From: Pseudomonas frederiksbergensis
GTDB lineage: Bacteria; Pseudomonadota; Gammaproteobacteria; Pseudomonadales; Pseudomonadaceae
Assembly: GCF_003732665.1 (NCBI RefSeq)
Contig: NZ_MOBP01000005.1
Location: 310,001-374,000, forward strand
Length of the DNA: 64,000 nt
Direction of reading: 5' to 3'
The position numbers were made by a program, and so were the translations under genes. This document shows positions 17,628-25,291 of the stretch, one piece after another (positions within the stretch are counted from its first letter, which is position 1; the number at the start of each line of letters is the position of its first letter). The notes beneath the pieces are model-generated. The model searched no databases and was not told the origin of the DNA. It saw nothing but the letters and a program-made list of their open reading frames with translations.

Positions 17628-17645
17628 TCCCGTTTGCCTGAAACG

Positions 17646-17667
17646 CGGGGCCTCGTTCGAGGCCCCG
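17646..17667. other. intercistronic hairpin between katB and ankB
   Basis: CGGGGCCTCG (17646-17655) and CGAGGCCCCG (17658-17667) make a perfect 10-bp stem with a 2-nt spacer and no T-run. It may stabilise the katB message or partly attenuate ankB. Confidence 0.65.
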
Positions 17668-17687
17668 TCTGACCAAGGAGCCTTCCC

Positions 17688-18242
17688 ATGCGTTTCTATT
17701 TCTTCCTGTTGCTGGCAGCCCTGTCGCCCGGCGTGTTCGCCGAATCGGCGGCAAATGTCACGAAAGACCCCGCCGCGCTCAAAGCGCAACTGCAGGATTA
17801 CTACTTCGATGCTGCCCGCCGTGGCGACGTGCCGATGCTCGAGACCTTCATCGAGGCCGGTTACTCCCTCGATACCCGTGACGAAAAGGGCTACACCGCG
17901 CTGATTCTGGCGGCCTATCACGGCCAAAGCGCGGCTGTGGACCGTTTGCTTGCCGCCGGCGCCGATGCCTGCGCTCAGGATCAGCGTGGCAACACGGCGC
18001 TGATGGGCGCCATTTTCAAAGGCGAAATACAGATCGCCCGAACTTTGATGGCCACCCATTGCAGCCCCGACCAACGCAACGGCGCCGGGCAGACGGCGGC
18101 GATGTATGCCGGGTTGTTCAACCGTGTCGAGTTGCTGGACGCGCTCAAGGCCAAGGGTGCCGACCTGAATGCCGAAGATCCGCTGGGCAATAGCGCCGCG
18201 CGTCTGGCCAGCGGCGAAATCCGCAACGCCGCGCCGCGCTGA
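17688..18242 (+). CDS. ankB: ankyrin-repeat protein AnkB, KatB partner
   Basis: 184 residues. The hydrophobic N terminus MRFYFFLLLAALSPGVFA is a signal peptide or membrane anchor. It is followed by about four ankyrin repeats (GDVPMLETFIEAGYSLDTRD, KGYTALILAAYHGQ, RGNTALMGAIFKGE, GAGQTAAMYAGLFNRVE). In P. aeruginosa, AnkB is anchored facing the periplasm and is needed for full KatB activity and peroxide resistance. That role is inferred here from family and gene order. The gap to katB is 60 nt and contains a hairpin. Confidence 0.9.
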   Translation: MRFYFFLLLAALSPGVFAESAANVTKDPAALKAQLQDYYFDAARRGDVPMLETFIEAGYSLDTRDEKGYTALILAAYHGQSAAVDRLLAAGADACAQDQRGNTALMGAIFKGEIQIARTLMATHCSPDQRNGAGQTAAMYAGLFNRVELLDALKAKGADLNAEDPLGNSAARLASGEIRNAAPR

Positions 18243-18287
18243 TCCGGTCCGGCTGCGCTATCATCGCGGTTTTTGCCGGGAGTTCAG

Positions 18288-19655
18288 ATGGCCAAGGCCA
18301 AGCGCATGTACGGCTGCACCGAGTGCGGCTCAACCTTCCCCAAGTGGGCCGGCCAGTGCGGCGAGTGCGGGGCCTGGAATACGCTGACCGAAACCATGGT
18401 CGAGAGCGGCGGGGCGGCGGCGCCCAGCGGTCGCACCGGCTGGACCGGCCAGCAGGCGCAGATCAGGACCCTGGCCGAAGTCAGTGTCGAAGAGATTCCG
18501 CGTTTTTCTACGGCGTCCAGCGAACTTGATCGCGTGCTCGGCGGCGGCCTGGTGGACGGCTCGGTGGTGTTGATCGGCGGTGATCCCGGCATCGGCAAGT
18601 CGACCATTTTGTTGCAAACCTTGTGCAACCTCGCCAAGAGCATGCCGGCGCTGTACGTCACCGGCGAAGAATCCCAGCAACAAGTGGCCATGCGCGCCCG
18701 TCGTCTCGGCTTGCCCCAGGACAAGCTGCGGGTGATGACCGAAACCTGCATCGAAACCATCATTGCCACGGCCCGGCAGGAAAAGCCCAAGGTCATGGTG
18801 ATCGACTCGATCCAGACGATTTTCACCGAGCAACTGCAATCGGCACCCGGCGGCGTCTCCCAGGTTCGCGAAAGCGCGGCGTTGCTGGTGCGCTATGCCA
18901 AGCAGAGCGGCACGGCGATTTTCCTGGTGGGCCATGTGACCAAGGAAGGCGCATTGGCCGGCCCGCGTGTTCTGGAGCACATGGTTGACACCGTGCTGTA
19001 TTTCGAAGGCGAATCCGATGGGCGTTTGCGCCTGCTGCGGGCGGTGAAAAACCGGTTTGGCGCGGTGAACGAACTGGGCGTGTTCGGCATGACTGACAAG
19101 GGGCTGAAAGAAGTCTCCAACCCGTCGGCGATTTTTCTGACCCGTGCCCAGGAAGAAGTCCCGGGCAGTGTCGTGATGGCGACGTGGGAAGGCACCCGGC
19201 CGATGTTGGTCGAGGTGCAAGCCTTGGTGGATGACAGTCACTTGGCCAACCCGCGTCGGGTCACCCTGGGCCTGGATCAGAACCGTTTGGCCATGCTGCT
19301 GGCGGTGTTGCACCGTCATGGCGGCATTCCGACCCACGATCAGGACGTGTTTCTCAACGTGGTCGGCGGGGTGAAAGTGCTGGAAACGGCTTCCGACCTG
19401 GCGCTGATGGCCGCAGTGATGTCGAGCCTGCGCAACAAGCCGCTGCCCCACGATCTGTTGGTGTTTGGCGAGGTGGGGTTGTCCGGCGAAGTGCGCCCGG
19501 TGCCGAGTGGTCAGGAACGCCTGAAAGAAGCGGCCAAACACGGCTTCAAACGCGCCATCGTGCCCAAGGGCAATGCACCGAAGGAAGCGCCGCCGGGGTT
19601 GCAGATTATTGCCGTGACCCGACTGGAACAGGCGCTCGACGCACTCTTCGAATAA
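18288..19655 (+). CDS. radA: DNA repair protein RadA
   Basis: 455 residues. An N-terminal zinc finger (Cys10, Cys13, Cys24, Cys27) is followed by a RecA-like ATPase with Walker A GGDPGIGKST and the RadA-specific KNRFG motif (AVKNRFGAVNELGVF). The C-terminal Lon-like domain contains VGGVKVLETASDLA and lacks protease residues, as normal. RadA drives branch migration of recombination intermediates. ATG 18288 was chosen because the zinc finger follows at once. No operon partner is evident downstream. Confidence 0.96.
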   Translation: MAKAKRMYGCTECGSTFPKWAGQCGECGAWNTLTETMVESGGAAAPSGRTGWTGQQAQIRTLAEVSVEEIPRFSTASSELDRVLGGGLVDGSVVLIGGDPGIGKSTILLQTLCNLAKSMPALYVTGEESQQQVAMRARRLGLPQDKLRVMTETCIETIIATARQEKPKVMVIDSIQTIFTEQLQSAPGGVSQVRESAALLVRYAKQSGTAIFLVGHVTKEGALAGPRVLEHMVDTVLYFEGESDGRLRLLRAVKNRFGAVNELGVFGMTDKGLKEVSNPSAIFLTRAQEEVPGSVVMATWEGTRPMLVEVQALVDDSHLANPRRVTLGLDQNRLAMLLAVLHRHGGIPTHDQDVFLNVVGGVKVLETASDLALMAAVMSSLRNKPLPHDLLVFGEVGLSGEVRPVPSGQERLKEAAKHGFKRAIVPKGNAPKEAPPGLQIIAVTRLEQALDALFE

Positions 19656-19668
19656 CCCACAAATACCT

Positions 19669-19758
19669 TGTGGGAGCGAGCCTGCTCGCGAAAGCGGTCT
19701 GTCAGTCGACTTAAATGTTGAATGCACGACCGCATTCGCGAGCAGGCTCGCTCCCACA
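19669..19758. repeat. REP pair, family A variant
   Basis: Inverted copies of TGTGGGAGCGAGCCTGCTCG, with GCGAAAGCGG or GCGAATGCGG extensions, lie between the convergent genes radA and mapZ. The core base changes (GAGCCTG for GGGCTTG) are compensated in both arms. Confidence 0.88.
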
Positions 19759-19776
19759 GTGGAATTGCGGGTGGCT

Positions 19777-20145
19777 TCAGACCTCGATCAAGGCACCCAA
19801 CTCGCGCTCCAACTCTTGCGGATCGCCCAGGTTGAATTCAATCAACCGCCGCAAACGCTCGATGGATTCCAGGCTGATGTGTTTGCAGACGAACCCGAGC
19901 TGACCGTGATCATCGTGGGTCAACGTCACGTCCATCTTGATCTCGACATCTGTATTCAGATGAATATCGAGCAGGAAATGCCAATCCGGATTGCCCAGCC
20001 ACGGCTCGGGTTTTTCGATCAGCGCGCCCTTGAGCGACAGGTCGATCAGCTTCACCGGCCAGGTGAGTCCGTCCTGGCTCAGCTCGGTTCGGGCGTCGAA
20101 CGCAAAACGTTTGAAGCGGCGGCGCTCGGCAGGGTGGTCGCTCAT
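19777..20145 (-). CDS. mapZ: single-domain PilZ protein, MapZ-like c-di-GMP receptor
   Basis: 122 residues forming one PilZ domain. The N-terminal RRRFKR element supplies the arginines that bind c-di-GMP (RxxxR), and DLSLKGALIE matches D/NxSxxG. Length, ending (LRRLIEFNLGDPQELERELG) and position beside radA and cstA match P. aeruginosa PA4608/MapZ, from memory. MapZ binds c-di-GMP and then inhibits the chemotaxis methyltransferase CheR1, altering flagellar motor switching. GAGGA precedes the start. The specific role is inferred from homology and synteny. Confidence 0.88.
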   Translation of the reverse strand: MSDHPAERRRFKRFAFDARTELSQDGLTWPVKLIDLSLKGALIEKPEPWLGNPDWHFLLDIHLNTDVEIKMDVTLTHDDHGQLGFVCKHISLESIERLRRLIEFNLGDPQELERELGALIEV

Positions 20146-20296
20146 GGCGCAATCCTCGTGAAGGTTGCCTGACTATAGACCTGCATCGACAATCGCTGCC
20201 AGCACAGTGATGGCTCTCGACCAATGTCGGACTATGGTCTTTGGCGCCAGTAGAGCTAAACTCGGGGTGGCTGTCTTTCTTGTCCACCCTGGCTGG

Positions 20297-20319
20297 AATA
20301 AAAAAATGAAAAATAATAA
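20297..20319 (+). promoter_or_regulatory. A-rich Hfq/Crc-type CA motif over the cstA start
   Basis: AATAAAAA (20297-20304) and AATAATAA (20312-20319) flank the cstA ATG. Both fit the AANAANAA motif bound by Hfq with Crc during catabolite repression in pseudomonads. The ribosome site is otherwise weak (GGA only). Binding is inferred. Confidence 0.45.
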
Positions 20320-22372
20320 TAGCCTGCTACGCCATCTACCCTGGCTGCTGCTGGCAATCGTAGGAGCGTGCGCCCTGGGCGTAGTGGCATTGCGCCGAGG
20401 CGAGGCGATCAACGCCTTGTGGATTGTGGTCGCGGCCGTGGCCATTTATCTGGTCGCCTATCGTTACTACAGTCTGTTTATCGCCAACAATGTGATGCAG
20501 CTCGACCCGCGCCGGGCCACCCCCGCCGTGCTCAACAATGATGGCCTGGACTACGTCCCGACCAACAAACACATCCTCTTCGGTCACCACTTCGCGGCCA
20601 TTGCTGGCGCGGGGCCGTTGGTCGGTCCGGTGCTGGCGGCGCAGATGGGTTACCTGCCCGGTACGCTGTGGCTGATTGCCGGCGTGGTACTGGCCGGTGC
20701 GGTGCAGGACTTCATGGTCCTGTTCATGTCTACCCGCCGCAACGGTCGCTCCCTGGGCGATATGGTCCGCGAAGAAATGGGCCGCATCCCCGGCACCATC
20801 GCGCTGTTTGGCTGCTTCCTGATCATGATCATCATCCTCGCGGTGCTGGCGCTGATCGTGGTCAAAGCCCTGGCCGAGAGCCCATGGGGTATTTTCACGG
20901 TGATGGCGACCATCCCGATCGCGATGTTCATGGGCATCTACATGCGCTACATCCGCCCGGGCCGCATCGGTGAAATCTCCGTGGTCGGCGTGTTGCTGCT
21001 GCTGGGTTCGATCTGGCTGGGCGGGCAGATTGCCGCCGACCCGTACTGGGCCAAGGCGTTCAGCTTCACGGGCGTGCAGATTACGTGGATGCTGGTCGGC
21101 TACGGTTTCGTCGCTGCTTCGTTGCCGGTGTGGCTGATTCTGGCGCCCCGTGACTACCTCTCTACCTTCCTGAAAATCGGCACCATCATCGCCCTGGCGA
21201 TCGGGATTCTGGTGACCATGCCCGAGCTGAAAATGCCGGCATTGACCCAGTTCATCGATGGCACCGGGCCGGTGTGGAAGGGCGGTTTGTTCCCGTTCCT
21301 GTTCATCACCATTGCCTGCGGCGCGGTCTCGGGTTTCCACGCGTTGATCTCTTCCGGCACCACGCCGAAGCTGCTGGATAACGAAGTCAATTCCCGCTAC
21401 ATCGGCTACGGCGCGATGTTGATGGAATCCTTCGTCGCCATCATGGCCATGGTTGCCGCCTCGGTGATCGAGCCGGGCGTGTACTTCGCCATGAACAGCC
21501 CGGCTGCGGTGGTCGGTGGTGACGTAGTCGCCGTGGCGCAAACCGTCAGCAGCTGGGGCTTTGCAATTACCCCGGAAGCGCTGCAAGCGGTGGCCCATGA
21601 CATCGGTGAAACCACCATCCTCGCCCGTGCCGGCGGTGCGCCGACCCTGGCGGTCGGTATCGCGCAGATCCTGCACAGCGTGCTGCCGGGTGAAAACACC
21701 ATGGCGTTCTGGTATCACTTCGCGATCCTGTTTGAAGCGCTGTTCATCCTGACGGCGGTAGACGCCGGTACGCGTGCCGGACGCTTCATGCTCCAGGACT
21801 TGCTCGGCTCCTTCGTGCCCTCGCTCAAACGCACGGAATCCTGGACCGCCAACCTGATCGCCACTGCCGGTTGTGTGGCGATGTGGGGTTGGTTGCTGTA
21901 CCAAGGCGTGATCGACCCGTTGGGCGGGATCAACACCTTGTGGCCGCTGTTCGGTATCTCCAACCAGATGCTCGCCGGTATCGCGCTGATGCTTGCCACG
22001 GTTGTGCTGATCAAAATGAAACGCCAACGCTACATCTGGGTGACCCTGATGCCTGCCGCGTGGCTGCTGATCTGCACCACCACCGCCGGTTTCATCAAGC
22101 TGTTCGACGCCAACCCGGCGATCGGCTTCCTGTCTCTGGCGAAAAAATACAGCGATGCCCTGGCCAACGGCCAGATCCTCGCTCCGGCCAAGGACATTAC
22201 GCAGATGCAGCACGTGATCTTCAACGCCTACACCAACGCAACGCTGACGGCGCTATTCCTGTTTGTGGTATTCAGCATCCTGTTCTATGCGCTCAAGGTC
22301 GGTATCTCGGCTTGGGGTACAAAAGAGCGCACGGATAAAGAAGCACCGTTCCAGGCTTTGCCGGACGCGTAA
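20306..22372 (+). CDS. cstA: carbon starvation protein CstA, pyruvate/peptide transporter family
   Basis: 688 residues with many membrane helices. Family landmarks are LDYVPTNKHILFGHHFAAIA, GPVLAAQMGYLPGTLW, AGAVQDFMVLFMSTRRNGRS and FHALISSGTTPK. CstA/BtsT carriers import pyruvate, and peptide uptake has also been proposed. The long frame extends further upstream, but ATG 20306 gives the family length and a membrane-inserted N terminus. The A-rich initiation region suggests control by Crc/Hfq. A DUF466 gene follows at 15 nt, the standard pairing. The region upstream is shared with the divergent mapZ. Confidence 0.93.
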   Translation: MKNNNSLLRHLPWLLLAIVGACALGVVALRRGEAINALWIVVAAVAIYLVAYRYYSLFIANNVMQLDPRRATPAVLNNDGLDYVPTNKHILFGHHFAAIAGAGPLVGPVLAAQMGYLPGTLWLIAGVVLAGAVQDFMVLFMSTRRNGRSLGDMVREEMGRIPGTIALFGCFLIMIIILAVLALIVVKALAESPWGIFTVMATIPIAMFMGIYMRYIRPGRIGEISVVGVLLLLGSIWLGGQIAADPYWAKAFSFTGVQITWMLVGYGFVAASLPVWLILAPRDYLSTFLKIGTIIALAIGILVTMPELKMPALTQFIDGTGPVWKGGLFPFLFITIACGAVSGFHALISSGTTPKLLDNEVNSRYIGYGAMLMESFVAIMAMVAASVIEPGVYFAMNSPAAVVGGDVVAVAQTVSSWGFAITPEALQAVAHDIGETTILARAGGAPTLAVGIAQILHSVLPGENTMAFWYHFAILFEALFILTAVDAGTRAGRFMLQDLLGSFVPSLKRTESWTANLIATAGCVAMWGWLLYQGVIDPLGGINTLWPLFGISNQMLAGIALMLATVVLIKMKRQRYIWVTLMPAAWLLICTTTAGFIKLFDANPAIGFLSLAKKYSDALANGQILAPAKDITQMQHVIFNAYTNATLTALFLFVVFSILFYALKVGISAWGTKERTDKEAPFQALPDA

Positions 22373-22387
22373 CTGAGGATTGCAAAG

Positions 22388-22585
22388 ATGTTCAATGACC
22401 TGAGTCGCCTCGGTAAATACCTCGGTCAGGCTGCGCGCCTGATGGTCGGCATGCCCGACTACGACAACTACGTCGAGCATATGCAAACCAAACACCCGGA
22501 CAAACCGGTGATGAGCTATGAGATGTTCTTTCGGGAACGTCAGGAGGCGCGTTACGGTGGCAAGGGTGGGCCGAAGTGTTGTTAA
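22388..22585 (+). CDS. YbdD/YjiX family (DUF466) small protein
   Basis: 65 residues, cysteine-ending (GGKGGPKCC), with the DUF466 core [12 protein letters not shown] and the [15 protein letters not shown] stretch. The family is nearly always encoded directly after cstA/btsT genes and is associated with carrier function by genomic context. Biochemical role is not established. It starts 15 nt after cstA and ends 27 nt before a REP pair. Confidence 0.9.
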   Translation: MFNDLSRLGKYLGQAARLMVGMPDYDNYVEHMQTKHPDKPVMSYEMFFRERQEARYGGKGGPKCC

Positions 22586-22612
22586 CCTGACCTCAGGTTG
22601 ATGCAATCCCCC

Positions 22613-22702
22613 TGTGGGAGCGGGCTTGCTCGCGAAAGCGGTGTGTCATTCAACATTTAGGCTGACTGACACACCGCCTTCGCGAGCAAGCCCGCTCCCA
22701 CA
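22613..22702. repeat. REP pair, family A
   Basis: Inverted TGTGGGAGCGGGCTTGCTCG copies with matching GCGGTGTGTCA / TGACACACCGC flanks. It separates the cstA operon from the yjiA-like gene. Confidence 0.9.
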
Positions 22703-22749
22703 TTTGTTTTTGTGTTGTTTTCTAAAATGTTTGAAACAGGAGGTTTGAG

Positions 22750-23721
22750 TTGTCCTCTCCCATCCCGGTAACGATCCTCAGCGGCTTCCTCGGCGCGGGT
22801 AAAACCACGTTGCTGCGCTACCTGCTCAAAGCCGAGCACGGCCTGAAAATCGCCGTGATCGAAAACGAATTCAGCGACGCCGGCATCGACACCCAACTGT
22901 TGGGCGAGGAGCCGGTGCAAGTGATGACGCTGTCCAACGGCTGCGTCTGCTGCACCATTCACACCGACCTGACCAAGGCCTTGTACCTGCTGCTCGAACG
23001 CCTGGACAGCGGCGAAATCGCCTTCGACCGTCTGGTGATCGAATGCACCGGCCTGGCCGACCCGGCCCCGGTGGCGCAAACCTTTTTCATCGATGAAGAA
23101 CTGCGCGAACGCTACATCCTCGACGGCATCATCACGCTGGTGGACGCGGCCCATGCCGACACCCACCTGACCCAGACCATCGCCCAGGCGCAGATTGGTT
23201 TTGCCGATCGCCTCCTTGTGAGCAAGCGTGATCTGGTAGACGAACCGACCTTCAACGCATTGAGCGAACGCCTGACCCGCATCAACCGTCGCGCACCGAT
23301 TCGCGTAGTCGAGCACGGCAAGATCGACCTGGCTGAACTGCTCGATGTACGCGGTTTCAATCTGAATGCCGACCTCGGCGCTGGCATGAGTTTGCGGCCG
23401 GTGAGCAAGGCGCCATCCATCGACCGGATTTCCAGCCTGGTGCTGCGCACCGATAAGCCGCTGGATCTCGACAAGCTCAGCGAGTTCATGAACGAACTGC
23501 TGGAAGACCACGGCAAGCAACTGCTGCGCTACAAGGGTGTGTTGAGCATCGTCGGCGAGCCGCGACGCATGGTGTTCCAGGGTGTGCTGAAGTTATACGG
23601 CTTCGATTGGGACACCGAATGGGCCGAGGGCGAGGCGCGGGAGAGTGTGATCGTGTTTATTGCCGATGATTTGCCGGAAGAGAAGATTCGCGAGGGGTTT
23701 GCGCGGGTGGCGGCGGATTGA
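22750..23721 (+). CDS. yjiA: COG0523/CobW-family GTPase, YjiA-like
   Basis: 323 residues. G1 is GFLGAGKTTLL near residue 12, the metal-binding motif is GCVCCTI (CxCC) near residue 65, and the switch region is VIECTGLADPAPV. SKRDLVDE supplies the base-binding motif. A C-terminal CobW domain follows. These GTPases handle or deliver metals such as zinc; the target here is unknown. The start is TTG: AGGAGG at 22738-22743 lies 6 nt before TTG 22750, and no ATG fits the conserved N terminus. Position after cstA-ybdD agrees with P. aeruginosa. Confidence 0.9.
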   Translation: MSSPIPVTILSGFLGAGKTTLLRYLLKAEHGLKIAVIENEFSDAGIDTQLLGEEPVQVMTLSNGCVCCTIHTDLTKALYLLLERLDSGEIAFDRLVIECTGLADPAPVAQTFFIDEELRERYILDGIITLVDAAHADTHLTQTIAQAQIGFADRLLVSKRDLVDEPTFNALSERLTRINRRAPIRVVEHGKIDLAELLDVRGFNLNADLGAGMSLRPVSKAPSIDRISSLVLRTDKPLDLDKLSEFMNELLEDHGKQLLRYKGVLSIVGEPRRMVFQGVLKLYGFDWDTEWAEGEARESVIVFIADDLPEEKIREGFARVAAD

Positions 23722-23744
23722 AGCCTTTCGTGTGTCAGTGATGA

Positions 23745-23818
23745 CGCCTTCGCGGGCAAGCCTCGCTCCTACAAGGACGGCGATATACCTGTAGGAGCGA
23801 GGCTTGCCCGCGAAAGCG
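23745..23818. repeat. REP pair, family B, inward orientation
   Basis: Two inverted TGTAGGAGCGAGGCTTGCCC copies with the GCGAAGGCG or GCGAAAGCG tail, 16 bp apart. Here the tails face outward, opposite to the family A pairs. It lies between the convergent yjiA and gntR genes. Confidence 0.88.
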
Positions 23819-23820
23819 AT

Positions 23821-24507
23821 CTAACCGGCAACACGATTCTCGCTGAATGTCGGTCCAGCATTCAGCAACGTCTCTTCCAAATAATCCAGATGCCGGCCCA
23901 GCAAGCGCTCAGCCATCCCCGCATCCCGACGTTCCACAGCCTCCAGAATCGCCTGATGCTTTTGCCAAACGCAATAACCCTCTAATTCCACCTCAAACCG
24001 CGCAATCGCCAACGAAGTCAGCGGCACCAGACTGCCCAGAAAATGCGCCAACGGTGCATTCCCCGCGATTTCCGCCAGCCGCAAATGAAACTCTCCAGAC
24101 AAGCGAATGGCTGGGCCACGGGCAGTGCAGTGGCGCTCGCTCTGGATCAAGTCCCGCAGCGGTTTCAAATCCTGTGAGCGTGATTGGCAGGCCAGGCGCA
24201 CCAAGGTGATTTCCGTCAGCCGCCGTGCATGCAGCATCTGCCGGGTTTGCTCGCCGTCGAGCGTGGCAACCCGAGGCCGGTGGTTGGCCCGCAGCACGAT
24301 GATTTGCTGATGAGACAATTGCGTCAGCACACCGCGAATATCACTGCGCCGGGCGCTGAACATCTGCGCCAGGCTTTCTTCGGTAAAGCGACTGGCCGCA
24401 TCGATGCGCTGTTCGAGAATCGCGTCGAAAACCCGCGAGTAAAGATCATCCGTCTGCCGGGGAAAGGGCAGGGCGCTGAGGGGTGGCGCTGAGGCGAAGC
24501 TGTTCAT
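23821..24507 (-). CDS. GntR-family regulator with FCD domain
   Basis: 228 residues. The N-terminal winged helix includes DDLYSRVFDAILEQRIDAAS and FTEESLAQMFSARRSDIRGV. The C-terminal FCD domain (LHARRLTEITLVRLAC, FHLRLAEIAGNAPLAHFLGS, HQAILEAVERRDAGMAERLL) has the histidines and acidic residues that usually hold a metal. Such regulators sense small carboxylic acids or similar metabolites. ATG 24507 is preferred over an in-frame TTG at 24525 because GGAG lies 8 nt before it. It is 24 nt downstream of a second GntR gene on the same strand. Confidence 0.88.
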   Translation of the reverse strand: MNSFASAPPLSALPFPRQTDDLYSRVFDAILEQRIDAASRFTEESLAQMFSARRSDIRGVLTQLSHQQIIVLRANHRPRVATLDGEQTRQMLHARRLTEITLVRLACQSRSQDLKPLRDLIQSERHCTARGPAIRLSGEFHLRLAEIAGNAPLAHFLGSLVPLTSLAIARFEVELEGYCVWQKHQAILEAVERRDAGMAERLLGRHLDYLEETLLNAGPTFSENRVAG

Positions 24508-24531
24508 GGCTTGTCTCCAGTTCAAGCGGAT

Positions 24532-25248
24532 TCAACTGCCGAGGTTGTCGTCCGGAATGTTCAGTTCGATACCCATCCGTTGGCCTTCACGCAGGATGTG
24601 CCGCCGCATTTCGGCGCTGGCCTGGGCGCTGTTCTTGCTGCGGATCGCCCGCACCACGGCTTCGTTTTCTTCCAGGCGTTCAGCCAAATGCTCTGGTGAA
24701 TTGCGCAGCACCTCGGCGCTTTGCTTCAGGGCGTTGCTGGTCTGCTGCACCACGCTCTGGAAGATCGGGTTCGAAGTCAGGGTGAACAGCTCTTCATGGA
24801 ACGCGATGTAAGCGTTGACCCCGGCCTCGCTGTCGTTGGCCTCCAGGGCTTCGCGCATGTCCATCAGGGTCAGACGCAGTTGCCCGACTTCCTTGCTGCT
24901 GATCGATTGCGCCACCAGCCCGACGATGAACGGCTCAAGGGTGTAGCGCAGTTGCAGCACATCCTCCAGGCTCGCGCCGGCCACCGCACTGTCGTGGTGT
25001 TGGCTGTCGCTGAAATTGGCTTCCAGCACTACCACGCCTTTGCCCGGCATCGAACGCACCAGGCCCAGGGTTTCGAGGACGATTACGGCTTCGCGCAGAC
25101 TCGGGCGGCTGATGCCCAGTTGTTCGGCCAGTTCACGCTGGCCCGGCAACATGTCGCCGGAACGCCACTGACCACGGGCCAGCGCGGCCCGGAGTTTTTC
25201 TACGACTGAATTGACGACCGTTGAAGTGGTAATCACGGTTTGCTCCAT
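24532..25248 (-). CDS. FadR/GntR-family regulator with FCD domain, likely controls the dctA-like gene
   Basis: 238 residues. The winged helix reads VVEKLRAALARGQWRSGDML and LPGQRELAEQLGISRPSLRE, the PdhR/LldR-type recognition pattern. The FCD effector domain follows (LQLRYTLEPFIVGLVAQS, FHEELFTLTSNPIFQSVVQQ, HILREGQRMG). It lies 43 nt after the dctA-like gene on the same strand, and two GGTCTKACC sites precede that gene, so local control of carboxylate uptake is a reasonable inference. No good ribosome site precedes ATG 25248. Confidence 0.88.
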   Translation of the reverse strand: MEQTVITTSTVVNSVVEKLRAALARGQWRSGDMLPGQRELAEQLGISRPSLREAVIVLETLGLVRSMPGKGVVVLEANFSDSQHHDSAVAGASLEDVLQLRYTLEPFIVGLVAQSISSKEVGQLRLTLMDMREALEANDSEAGVNAYIAFHEELFTLTSNPIFQSVVQQTSNALKQSAEVLRNSPEHLAERLEENEAVVRAIRSKNSAQASAEMRRHILREGQRMGIELNIPDDNLGS

Positions 25249-25260
25249 GAATAAGGCTGG

Positions 25261-25282
25261 GAGCCTGCCCCGTGGCAGGCTC
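25261..25282. terminator. hairpin between the dctA-like gene and the GntR gene
   Basis: GAGCCTGCC (25261-25269) and GGCAGGCTC (25274-25282) form a perfect 9-bp stem with loop CCGT, just past the dctA-like stop. There is no T-run, so it may be a partial terminator or an mRNA end protector. Confidence 0.55.
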
Positions 25283-25291
25283 GCGCAGATT

